From: Bacteroidales bacterium
GTDB taxonomy: Bacteria > Bacteroidota > Bacteroidia > Bacteroidales > Bacteroidaceae
DNA: 8,277 nucleotides
Reading direction: 5' to 3'
Assembly (NCBI GenBank): GCA_004555055.1
Contig: SFJN01000115.1
Span: 1-8,277, forward strand
Position 1 is the first letter of the stretch, and each line of letters begins with the position of its first letter. The notes below the pieces were generated by a model. It saw nothing but the letters and a program-made list of their open reading frames with translations. It was not told where the DNA came from and did no database searches. Shown here piece after piece: positions 1 through 5,828 of the stretch. The position numbers were made by a program, and so were the translations under genes.

Positions 1-257
1 TTTGCCAGCCGGATGCTTTCCTCATATGCTTTCTTCAAGTCGAGGTTCATCAGTTGCTCCTGCATAGAACAGCCTTTGGCAGCAATCCCTTCATCAAACA
101 GCAGCTGGTTCTCTATCTCTGTCACCGTAGAGCCTTCTATGGCTGTCGAGTGGGTAATAAGAGAATAGAGATAGAACTTGTCATAGTCCATCTGCTCAGT
201 TATTCCGAGTCTTATATACTCGTCAAGCACCTGTATCAGTTGTTCCCTTAGATTCAT
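1..257 (-). CDS. Fic-family protein, N-terminal part (cut by window edge)
   Basis: Only the first 85 codons are present. The start ATG (257-255) is fixed by an in-frame TAA five codons upstream. The peptide reads YSLITHSTAIEGSTVT at residues 30-45, the usual opening of Fic proteins with an N-terminal inhibitory helix. Within it, S37-T-A-I-E41-G42 fits the (S/T)xxxE(G/N) inhibitory motif, in which the Glu blocks productive ATP binding in the Fic site. The following helix region with MNLDLKKAYEES is also Fic-like. The catalytic HxFxD/EGN(G/K)R loop lies outside the window, so activity cannot be judged. Family members usually transfer AMP to target proteins. The gene is co-oriented with hsdM, 185 bp downstream of it, and visibly more AT-rich than hsdM. 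Its placement inside a type I restriction locus suggests an accessory or toxin-like role, which is inference. Confidence 0.82.
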   Translation of the reverse strand, partial: MNLREQLIQVLDEYIRLGITEQMDYDKFYLYSLITHSTAIEGSTVTEIENQLLFDEGIAAKGCSMQEQLMNLDLKKAYEESIRLA

Positions 258-335
258 AATAATTGCGTCACTTTATTTTCCCGAATTCGCATACCGTCTC
301 TGCTGCTGCCGACGGCCTGTGCTTGTTCTTGCGCA

Positions 336-375
336 TCAGAGGTGTCTGTTTCTAATCAGAGGTGTCTGTTTCTAA
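336..375. repeat. Two perfect tandem copies of a 20-bp unit
   Basis: The unit TCAGAGGTGTCTGTTTCTAA occurs at 336-355 and again, identically, at 356-375, in the 185-bp gap between hsdM and fic. The rest of the gap (258-335 and 376-442) shows no clear promoter and no believable gene, only very short ORFs. A 20-bp unit is not a multiple of three, so a copy-number change would alter spacing rather than keep a reading frame. It may be a simple duplication or a protein-binding direct repeat; nothing here decides between these. Confidence 0.9.
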
Positions 376-442
376 AATGTCTTGTGCGATGTTCAGACAT
401 TTGGAAATCTTTATTGCGACAAGTTGAGGTCTCCTTTCATCA

Positions 443-3082
443 CTACTTCTCCTTGTGGGTTAACGCCTCGAGTCCCTTGATGGCAAACTCATCGCCGGTG
501 AGCTGCCCGATGAGGGCGGCAAGCTGCTGCTCCGACTCTGCAATGCCTTGCTCGATGTCGTTGTAGGTGACGGCATACTTCGCGTTGAGTGCTGTGATGG
601 AGTCGGCAAGCCTTTGGATGATGGCATCGGGCAAGGCCTCGATGGCAGAGGTGACAGGGGTAATCCACTTCAGTTCGAGGAAGTGGCTGATGCCCTTCAT
701 GTCGAGCCCTTCGATGGCCTTGATGGTCTTTTCCTCAAGGGTCAGCCTGTCTGTCTTTATCTGTGCACTCTTCGCCTTCTGCTCGTTCTTGAGACTGACA
801 ATGTCCTTGAGCAGGGTCTTGATGTCTTCGTCCACCTCAGCCTTTGGCTTACTGTCGGTGGTAATCTCTTTAAGGATGAGGGCGTTGTCCTTCTCAGCAT
901 CAAAGTACTTTTCTGTATCTTCCATGCCAAGGAGTTCGTCGCGGACGGCATCGATCTCGCCGTCAATGGCCTCAATGCGGCTCTGGAGGGCGTCGATGGC
1001 GTCAAGGTCTGTCTGGAAGAGGGTCTTCTGTACGAGGTCGAAGGGAATGATGCGCCCCTTCAATCCGTCGGGCACCTCCTTCTCCTCATCGTCGTTCCTT
1101 TCCTTCGCCATCTTGGTCTTTACCTCCACCACGTTGCAGGCACCGAAGCCCTCGGTCTGGATGATTTCCACATCGCTCATGATGCCGGTCCAGTGGTCGG
1201 CAAGAATCTGATAGGCGGCATACTTATCTACAAGGGGGAAATCCTCGGCACGGCGGAAGATGTCGGCAGAGATGCTGTCGCTCTCCACCACTTCCTTCAC
1301 ATCCTCCACATGGTCGATGAGTCGCTGGCGGAGCATCACCTTGAAGTCGGCAAAGGCCTGTGCGAAGCGCGCCTTGAAGTCCAGCACATCGCTGTTTGCC
1401 TGTATCGCCCCCGCGATGTCCCCGACCCTGACGGACGAGTAGGGACAGTCCTTCCCGGGGGCGAAGACCTCTGACCGAAGCGAGGGGAATGCCTCCCAAT
1501 ACTCGCGGAGGTCGGCAATCTCGCTGTCAGGGATGCCGCCGAACATGGTGGCGTAGATGTCGTACTTCACAGGCGCTTCGCTGCTGTCGACATAGCGGGG
1601 AATGTTGAGGTTGTACTCGTTGCGGCGAATCTCGTCGCGGGTTACCACGCGGGAGAAGCCCGGAATGTCCTTGCGTTCGCGGTAGGTGTCGGCAATCTTC
1701 TTCACATCGCAGGCACGGAGCCTGTTCTGCTTGCCGTCCTTCACGAAGCCCTTGCTGGCATCGATGATGAGGACACCCTCGTTGCCACGGTTCTTCTTCA
1801 GCACCATGATGAGGGTGGGGATGCCTGTTCCGAAGAAGATGTTGGCGGGCAGACCGATGATGGCGTCGATGTTGTTCTTCTCAATCAGGTTGGCACGGAT
1901 CTGCCCCTCGGCCTGACCCTCCTCGCGGAGTTCCAGGGGCAGCATGTTGCCGTCCTTGTCATAGACCTTCGGAGCCTTGCCCCGGAACAGCACACCGTGA
2001 GGCATGACGATGGTGAGGATGCCGTCCGGCTTCAGGTGGTAAAGCTCGTGGAGGAGGAAGGCATAGTCGGCCTTGGTCTTCGGAGCAAGACCATACTGTG
2101 CGAAACGCGCGTCCATCTCCTTCTTCTTCGGGTCCCAATGCTGGGAGTATGGCGGGTTGCTGACCACGGCATCCACAGCCAGGGGCTTGTCAATGTCGGA
2201 GCCTTCCTCGTGGAGGGGCCAGTCCTCGTCGAGGCTGTCGGCACATTTGGTGACGATGTTCTGGGGGATGATGCCACGCATCACAAGGTTCATGCGGGTA
2301 AGGTTGTAGGTGTTCTCCTTCAACTCCTGTGCATAGTACTTCACCTTGTTCTTGCCCTGGATGTGCTTGCTCACGGCCTTGCCGATGGTGATGAGGAGCG
2401 AACCGGAACCCGAGGTGGGGTCGTAGATTTCGAGCGACTCCTTGTCCTTATGGTGTTCGGCCACAATCTCCGACATGATCATCGACACCTCGTGGGGCGT
2501 ATAGAACTCACCGGCCTTCTTGCCGGCACTGGCAGCGAAGTTGCTGATGAGGTACTCATAGACGTAGCCCAGCACGTCGTAGTCCTGCGAGCCGTCGGTA
2601 GGGATGTCCTTGATGAGTTTGATGAGACCGTTCAGCGCCTTGGTCTGCGAATTCGTGCTGTCGCCCAGCTTGCTGAGGCCTCCACGCAGCGTCTTGAAGA
2701 TGCCTTCATAGACCGATGCATAGTTCTCGCTGGTCAGACGTTCAAAGCTGTTGAGTGCTTCGCTCAATGTCTGCACGCTGAAGTTGGAATCTTTCTTGAG
2801 CCATGTGCTGAACAGATACTTGTATTCGATGAAGAAGCCGATGTGCTCCTGGCATTCGGTAATGGCATTCCTCATGTTCGGGTCCTCGTAGTTCTCCACA
2901 AGTTCCGGCAGTTCGTCCTCCTCCCAGTCGCATACCTCCCTGAAGTATTTCACCTCAGTATCGGAGAGGAACTTGTAGAAGATAAGACCCAGGATATAGT
3001 CCTTATACTCATTGGCATCAATCTTGTTGCGCATGTTATTCGCAGATGCCCAGATTCTGTTTGCCAACTGTTGCTTGTTCAT
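443..3082 (-). CDS. hsdM: Type I restriction-modification system, modification subunit HsdM (long form)
   Basis: This is the adenine-N6 DNA methyltransferase subunit of a type I restriction-modification enzyme, acting with HsdS for target recognition and HsdR for cleavage. Residues about 5-165 match the helical HsdM N-terminal domain (start MNKQQLANRIWASANNMRNK). The methylase domain spans about 170-500. It contains FYTPHEVS at 193-200, the S-adenosylmethionine motif DPTSGSGSLL at 221-230, the catalytic motif NPPY at 309-312, and the HsdM signature LPANIFFGTGIPT at 411-423. At 879 residues it is far longer than the classical 500-530. The extra 370 or so residues include a charged, probably coiled-coil stretch (about 690-790). 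No frame break is visible, so the length looks natural. It lies 54 bp downstream of the WYL regulator and 185 bp upstream of fic. All motifs are intact, so an active methylase is likely once paired with HsdS. Confidence 0.95.
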   Translation of the reverse strand: MNKQQLANRIWASANNMRNKIDANEYKDYILGLIFYKFLSDTEVKYFREVCDWEEDELPELVENYEDPNMRNAITECQEHIGFFIEYKYLFSTWLKKDSNFSVQTLSEALNSFERLTSENYASVYEGIFKTLRGGLSKLGDSTNSQTKALNGLIKLIKDIPTDGSQDYDVLGYVYEYLISNFAASAGKKAGEFYTPHEVSMIMSEIVAEHHKDKESLEIYDPTSGSGSLLITIGKAVSKHIQGKNKVKYYAQELKENTYNLTRMNLVMRGIIPQNIVTKCADSLDEDWPLHEEGSDIDKPLAVDAVVSNPPYSQHWDPKKKEMDARFAQYGLAPKTKADYAFLLHELYHLKPDGILTIVMPHGVLFRGKAPKVYDKDGNMLPLELREEGQAEGQIRANLIEKNNIDAIIGLPANIFFGTGIPTLIMVLKKNRGNEGVLIIDASKGFVKDGKQNRLRACDVKKIADTYRERKDIPGFSRVVTRDEIRRNEYNLNIPRYVDSSEAPVKYDIYATMFGGIPDSEIADLREYWEAFPSLRSEVFAPGKDCPYSSVRVGDIAGAIQANSDVLDFKARFAQAFADFKVMLRQRLIDHVEDVKEVVESDSISADIFRRAEDFPLVDKYAAYQILADHWTGIMSDVEIIQTEGFGACNVVEVKTKMAKERNDDEEKEVPDGLKGRIIPFDLVQKTLFQTDLDAIDALQSRIEAIDGEIDAVRDELLGMEDTEKYFDAEKDNALILKEITTDSKPKAEVDEDIKTLLKDIVSLKNEQKAKSAQIKTDRLTLEEKTIKAIEGLDMKGISHFLELKWITPVTSAIEALPDAIIQRLADSITALNAKYAVTYNDIEQGIAESEQQLAALIGQLTGDEFAIKGLEALTHKEK

Positions 3083-3112
3083 ATTCTTTATGTGCTATTG
3101 TTATTCTTGGTG

Positions 3113-3120
3113 CAAAGCTA
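3113..3120 (-). promoter_or_regulatory. Candidate -7 promoter element for hsdM
   Basis: On the minus strand the sequence TAGCTTTG fits the Bacteroidetes -7 consensus TAnnTTTG, with its last base 30 nt upstream of the hsdM ATG. No good TTG or TTTG stands 19-21 bp further upstream, so this is a half-site match only. If real, hsdM could be expressed apart from the WYL gene. A small inverted repeat CTGTGC/GCACAG (3129-3134 and 3144-3149) lies just upstream, across the WYL stop codon, and could be an operator. Confidence 0.35.
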
Positions 3121-3136
3121 CTTTTTATCTGTGCGG

Positions 3137-4156
3137 TCATTCTGCACAGGGGAAATATTTTTTGTAGTTTTCCGCTATTTTATCCGCAATCTGTTGTCTT
3201 AACCACGCTGGTTTGAGGACTTCCACCTGCGGTCCGAAGAAGAAAATCTGCGATTCAAGTTCCTTGTTTGGGCGCACATGAAGCCGTATGATATGATGCT
3301 CTTCATCAATCACCTCCTGCGAAGGGTGGATGGGCTTGGAGAGGATGTAGGGGAAACGGGCTTCGTCAAACTTCAGTTCAACGTCTTCCGGTTGCGGATG
3401 GTCTTTGGGCACTGTCACACCTACCACATCCTTGTAGTATGCATTGAAGTCGTACTCCTTGTTCTCGATAAAAGGTACATCAACGCACGAGAACTTCACA
3501 ATACGGTCGAGGGCCTTATTGGTGAAGCGTGTTCCTTTGTCTGTTTCTTCCAGACCAAGGAGGAACCACCGGTTATTGTACTGCTTCAGGTGGTAAGGAT
3601 GCACAACCGTGTTGTACTCGACATGATAGAAAGAGCGATACAGCACCCTAATGGGTTGATGGCGGATGGCACAGTCTATCAACTCACTGAGGAACTCCAG
3701 CCCCTTAAGGTTTTCGTTCTGACCAAACGAGACCAGATGTTCCTTGTTCGGTTTCACTCCGAAACGAATCTCGAGGTGCGAAATCACCTCTTCCAGCCAT
3801 CCGTTACCGGGAATGCCTCGGAAACGGCCGAGCATCTCGATGGTGGAACGGAGCTTCTGCGTCTCCTCGTTGCTCAGGTCGGTGTTGAAGATGGAGAACC
3901 CGGGGTCGGAATAGCGGTAGTAGCATTTCTTCCCTTCGTAGGGGACTGCCACGATGGGAGCGTTGTAGGCCATCCGGTCCTTCATGTAGCGGATGTCCTC
4001 GCGGATCTGGCGCACACTGATTGCCGTGCCGCACAGGTCGGAAAGGGCACCGTTGACCTTGTGGAGGAGGTCGTCGATGAAGAAGCGGTGAGTGAAGTCG
4101 CTGAAACAGCGGTCGAGTATCTGATATCGCAACAGGGCGTTCTTGTTGGTGGGCAT
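3137..4156 (-). CDS. WYL-domain transcriptional regulator
   Basis: This 339-residue protein has the usual three-part layout of WYL regulators. Residues about 1-75 form a winged-helix DNA-binding region (ISVRQIREDIRYM at 46-58 looks like the recognition helix). A WYL domain covers about 155-225, with the conserved stretch HPYHLKQYNNRWFLLG at 186-201 and LDRI at 216-219. A WCX-type C-terminal extension covers about 250-335, with FGPQVEVLKP at 307-316. WYL domains are ligand sensors thought to bind nucleic acid or nucleotides, and relatives such as BrxR and CapW repress phage-defence operons. It sits directly upstream of hsdM in the same direction, which points to control of the restriction locus and perhaps of its own promoter. 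The regulatory target and sign are inferred from position. Confidence 0.9.
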   Translation of the reverse strand: MPTNKNALLRYQILDRCFSDFTHRFFIDDLLHKVNGALSDLCGTAISVRQIREDIRYMKDRMAYNAPIVAVPYEGKKCYYRYSDPGFSIFNTDLSNEETQKLRSTIEMLGRFRGIPGNGWLEEVISHLEIRFGVKPNKEHLVSFGQNENLKGLEFLSELIDCAIRHQPIRVLYRSFYHVEYNTVVHPYHLKQYNNRWFLLGLEETDKGTRFTNKALDRIVKFSCVDVPFIENKEYDFNAYYKDVVGVTVPKDHPQPEDVELKFDEARFPYILSKPIHPSQEVIDEEHHIIRLHVRPNKELESQIFFFGPQVEVLKPAWLRQQIADKIAENYKKYFPCAE

Positions 4157-4213
4157 AGGGTTTCGCTCTTGTTTTCCTTGGTATTATGGCATGGAGGACG
4201 GTTCAATGTTCTA

Positions 4214-4221
4214 CAAAATTA
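4214..4221 (-). promoter_or_regulatory. Candidate -7 promoter element for the WYL regulator
   Basis: The minus-strand sequence TAATTTTG is an exact match to TAnnTTTG, ending 57 nt upstream of the WYL start codon. The -33 region has a T-rich stretch (GGTTTTTC) about 20 bp upstream rather than a true TTTG. AAGGAAA about 16 nt before the ATG could help ribosome binding. Confidence 0.5.
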
Positions 4222-4472
4222 AACCTTATTCTGAGAAAAACCGGTATGACGCCTGTAAAACACACAAAAGAAAGCCGAAAAACGACCGATTCGTCTGCAC
4301 ATCGGCCCGAAAAACGTGTTTTTATATCCGCATCTGTGCAGATAGGCTGCAACGTTGCGGCGTGGCCTTGCTAAAGAGCCAGACACTGAAGCCTTGGGGT
4401 GATGGGCTCGGGAGAGCATAAAAAGGTTAAGAAAACACCCTTTAAATGATATCCTGCGTTGTATTAGACTAA
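4222..4472. other. Intergenic stretch without a recognisable gene
   Basis: No reading frame here resembles a protein. A minus-strand ORF (4219-4614) crosses the stretch but runs through the neighbouring hairpin and repeat arm, so it is not believed. The only small structure seen is the 10-bp palindrome GCAACGTTGC at 4349-4358. The segment may be part of a decayed mobile element together with the repeats that follow, but that is a guess. Confidence 0.5.
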
Positions 4473-4499
4473 AAAACGACGCAAAAAATGCGTCGTTTT
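4473..4499. terminator. Hairpin of terminator type, 11-bp stem
   Basis: A perfect 11-bp stem (4473-4483 pairing with 4489-4499) closes a 5-nt A loop. The core is ACGACGC/GCGTCGT flanked by A and T runs. Read on the minus strand it ends in six T, and on the plus strand in four, so it could stop transcription in either direction, better on minus. It separates the restriction locus promoter from the repeats to its right. Confidence 0.65.
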
Positions 4500-4517
4500 G
4501 TGAATATGAATAAAAAG

Positions 4518-4639
4518 ATACAAATTTCGCATGCCCACATGTTTTCCCCGAGAACGCCCCGAACCGAAGGTCGCCGGCCGAAGGGAACGCCCCTATTGGG
4601 GCGTGCTCTGCCAATCACGTGGGCATGCGAAATTTGTAT
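4518..4639. repeat. 122-bp element with perfect 21-bp inverted ends
   Basis: The segment 4518-4538 is the exact reverse complement of 4619-4639 (core CGCATGCCCAC against GTGGGCATGCG). The 80-bp interior is GC-rich and contains its own hairpin, ACGCCCC-TATT-GGGGCGT at 4587-4604, plus a second copy of GAACGCCCC at 4552-4560. No coding sequence fits. Short length, long perfect ends and no gene suggest a MITE-like or REP-like intergenic element, or a large structured RNA hairpin. No clear target-site duplication flanks it. Confidence 0.75.
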
Positions 4640-4777
4640 TATATTATCACACGGACAGTCACGGATGTCCACGGACGACACGCGGAGTATTATATTTTCA
4701 CACGGACAATCGCGGATGTACACGGACAACGCACGGATGATTATATTGTCACACGGACAATCACGGATGTACACGGA
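4637..4777. repeat. Tandem 51-bp repeat, about 2.8 copies
   Basis: The block TCACACGGACA...ACGGATGT recurs with a period of exactly 51 bp, at 4647, 4698 and 4749. Full units begin at about 4637, 4688 and 4739 with TATTATATT-type sequence, and the third stops near 4777. Because 51 is a multiple of three, all frames across it translate to 17-residue repeats, which produces convincing but probably false ORFs. The array begins within the last three bases of the right inverted end of the neighbouring 122-bp element. Confidence 0.88.
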
Positions 4778-4815
4778 ATTTTAACGCCAAAACTTAATCC
4801 AACACGTCCCATTTT

Positions 4816-4879
4816 TCGTTTATAGCGAGCTTAAGGTATACCCCAATACCCGTTTTAAGCTCGCTATAAACGATTTTTT
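4816..4879 (+). terminator. Long hairpin followed by a T run
   Basis: A perfect 19-bp stem (4816-4834 pairing with 4855-4873) encloses a second 5-bp stem GGTAT/ATACC (4835-4839 and 4846-4850). Six T follow at 4874-4879, giving a terminator shape on the plus strand. On the minus strand, where the nearest genes lie, no T run follows, so it is not an obvious terminator for the FKBP gene. It could instead be an inverted-repeat element or mRNA 3' end barrier. Confidence 0.6.
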
Positions 4880-4965
4880 CAGGATGGCATTCCATAGGAA
4901 ACGCTTGTCAGGCCTGCCTATTTGGCATGGTTTTGCTCCGTCACGACTCGTCTATATTTCAGTAC

Positions 4966-5364
4966 TTACGCAATACCAAGCAGCTCTATCTCAAAAATGA
5001 GCGTAGAACCTCCGGGGATGCCGGGCTGCGAGAACTTGCCATAGCCCATCTCGGCAGGAATATAGACCTCCCATTTGTCGCCCACACACATCTGCTGCAT
5101 AGCGATTATCCACCCCTCAATGAGGTCGCACAGACGGATGGCTAACGGTGCACCGCCACGGCTGCTGTCGAACCGCTTGCCGTTGATGGTGCGTCCTGTG
5201 TAATGGGCTGTGACGATGCTTCGGGGTGTGGGATGCTTTCCGTCAGCATTGCCCGCTGCCAACACCTTATAATAGATGCCTTTGGGGAGCGGTTTTACGC
5301 CCTCTTCCTGTGCTTTTGCTGCCAACCATTCTTTGTTGGCTTGTGCGTATTCTCTTTTATTCAT
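4966..5364 (-). CDS. FKBP-type peptidyl-prolyl cis-trans isomerase, small cytoplasmic form
   Basis: This 132-residue protein is a single FKBP domain with a short charged N-terminal helix. It would speed cis-trans isomerisation of Xaa-Pro bonds during protein folding. Recognisable FKBP stretches are TAHYTGRTINGKRFDSS (53-69), LIEGW (81-85), PAEMGYGKF (103-111) and the final strand IPGGSTLIFEIELLGI (116-131). No signal peptide or lipobox is present, unlike the exported FKBPs common in Bacteroidetes, so a cytoplasmic location is inferred. It is transcribed alone on the minus strand. Its upstream region carries a 32-bp repeat array and a 14-bp copy of a mobile-element end, and no clear TAnnTTTG promoter was found there. 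A 26-bp piece of its coding sequence is duplicated downstream of the DUF1294 pseudogene. Confidence 0.93.
   Translation of the reverse strand: MNKREYAQANKEWLAAKAQEEGVKPLPKGIYYKVLAAGNADGKHPTPRSIVTAHYTGRTINGKRFDSSRGGAPLAIRLCDLIEGWIIAMQQMCVGDKWEVYIPAEMGYGKFSQPGIPGGSTLIFEIELLGIA
5297..5322. repeat. 26-bp direct repeat, copy 1 (inside the FKBP gene)
   Basis: These 26 bases are identical to 5535-5560. Here they encode the FKBP residues AAKAQEEGV. This copy is taken as the original because it sits within an intact gene. Confidence 0.95.
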
Positions 5365-5377
5365 TGTTCACAATTAT

Positions 5378-5391
5378 GGGATGTTCTATAA
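5378..5391. repeat. 14-bp copy of a mobile-element end before the FKBP start
   Basis: GGGATGTTCTATAA here is identical to the outer end of the 188-bp inverted-repeat element at 6593-6606 and in the same orientation. It stands 13 bp upstream of the FKBP ATG. Beyond 14 bp the similarity stops, so it is either a relic of a second insertion or a chance match. Confidence 0.5.
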
Positions 5392-5401
5392 CAAGTACAC
5401 C

Positions 5402-5483
5402 TTTCGTCCTTAAAAATGTTTAACTTCACACTTTTTCGTCCTTAAAAATGTAAAAACTCACATTTTTACGTCCTTAAAAGTGT
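5402..5483. repeat. Array of 32-bp repeats, about 2.6 copies
   Basis: Units start at 5402, 5434 and 5466. The first two agree at 27 of 32 positions, and the core CGTCCTTAAAAATGT is exact in both; the third has CGTCCTTAAAAGTGT. Between units 2 and 3, TAAAAATGT (5443-5451) pairs with ACATTTTTA (5460-5468), so the array can fold into hairpins. It lies 38 bp or more upstream of the FKBP start and may act as operator, attenuator or mere junk repeat. The spacing is too short for CRISPR. Confidence 0.85.
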
Positions 5484-5532
5484 GGTAAGCATAGATTTCC
5501 ATCCGTCCACTACATTGTTTACTGACACTAAT

Positions 5533-5812
5533 TCACGCCCTCTTCCTGTGCTTTTGCTGCTTTAATTGCAAGATGATGATGAGGGGTATGCCATACTTGG
5601 CTTCGTCCGTTGAATTTTCTGTGCATCGTCTTGTGATGTCAAATCCGCATGCCTGCCCATGCCCCTATGCTGCCACCTCTGGCTGCCATGGTCAAGAGTG
5701 TAGCCTCTGATATGCGCCATTTGTCCTTCTTGGCTTTGTACTTGTCCATAGCGTAGAGCAAGAATGTCACAGCGTTAATGGCAAACAGGTAATATAGAGA
5801 GTATTGATGCAT
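5533..5812 (-). pseudogene. DUF1294 small membrane protein, decayed
   Basis: The readable part starts at the ATG at 5812, 16 bp after the EFR1 stop, with MHQYSLYYLFAINAVTF. A longer start at 5863 would overlap EFR1 and lacks family similarity. It shows the DUF1294 pattern of a membrane segment, then DKYKAKKDKWRISEATLL and GGSIGAWAGMRI. A TGA at 5641-5639 stops it after 57 residues, where the family normally continues with (F/L)RHKT. The continuation is still visible: HHKTMHRKF in the same frame after the stop, then KYGIPLIIILQL in the next frame. So there is one nonsense change and one indel, the latter near the TTCAACGG sequence. The family has no firmly known function. The tail then runs into the 26-bp copy of FKBP sequence. 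The reading is by eye; family assignment is fairly sure. Confidence 0.78.
5535..5560. repeat. 26-bp direct repeat, copy 2 (tail of the DUF1294 pseudogene)
   Basis: Identical to 5297-5322 in the FKBP gene, in the same orientation and 238 bp away. DUF1294-like sequence ends where this copy begins, so it marks a rearrangement joint. Confidence 0.95.
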
Positions 5813-5828
5813 ATTCCCAAAGACTACT

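Noticed and set aside
268..336. 22-codon minus-strand ORF starting at the end of the 20-bp tandem repeat
   Set aside because: It has no ribosome-binding signal and no resemblance to a known small protein; too short to support.
548..1474. 308-codon plus-strand ORF opposite the C-terminal part of hsdM
   Set aside because: It lacks any recognisable domain, while the HsdM frame runs unbroken through the region.
1997..3202. 401-codon plus-strand ORF opposite hsdM
   Set aside because: It is antisense to the motif-bearing N-terminal and methylase part of HsdM and has no family resemblance; long antisense frames are expected opposite GC-rich genes.
3278..4222. 314-codon plus-strand ORF opposite the WYL gene
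   Set aside because: It is antisense to a clear WYL regulator with conserved domains, and its own translation resembles nothing.
4219..4614. 131-codon minus-strand ORF in the intergenic region
   Set aside because: It runs through a terminator-type hairpin and an arm of the inverted-repeat element; the composition is Cys/Phe-rich and unlike a folded protein.
4469..4774. Minus-strand ORF with a 17-residue repeat
   Set aside because: The peptide repeat follows automatically from a 51-bp DNA repeat, and several other frames stay open as well, so it is not evidence for a protein.
4637..4777. CRISPR array
   Set aside because: The whole 51-bp unit is repeated, including what would have to be spacers.
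5402..5483. CRISPR array
   Set aside because: The period is only 32 bp with about 15-18 conserved bases and similar intervening sequence, leaving no room for unique spacers; no cas genes are present.
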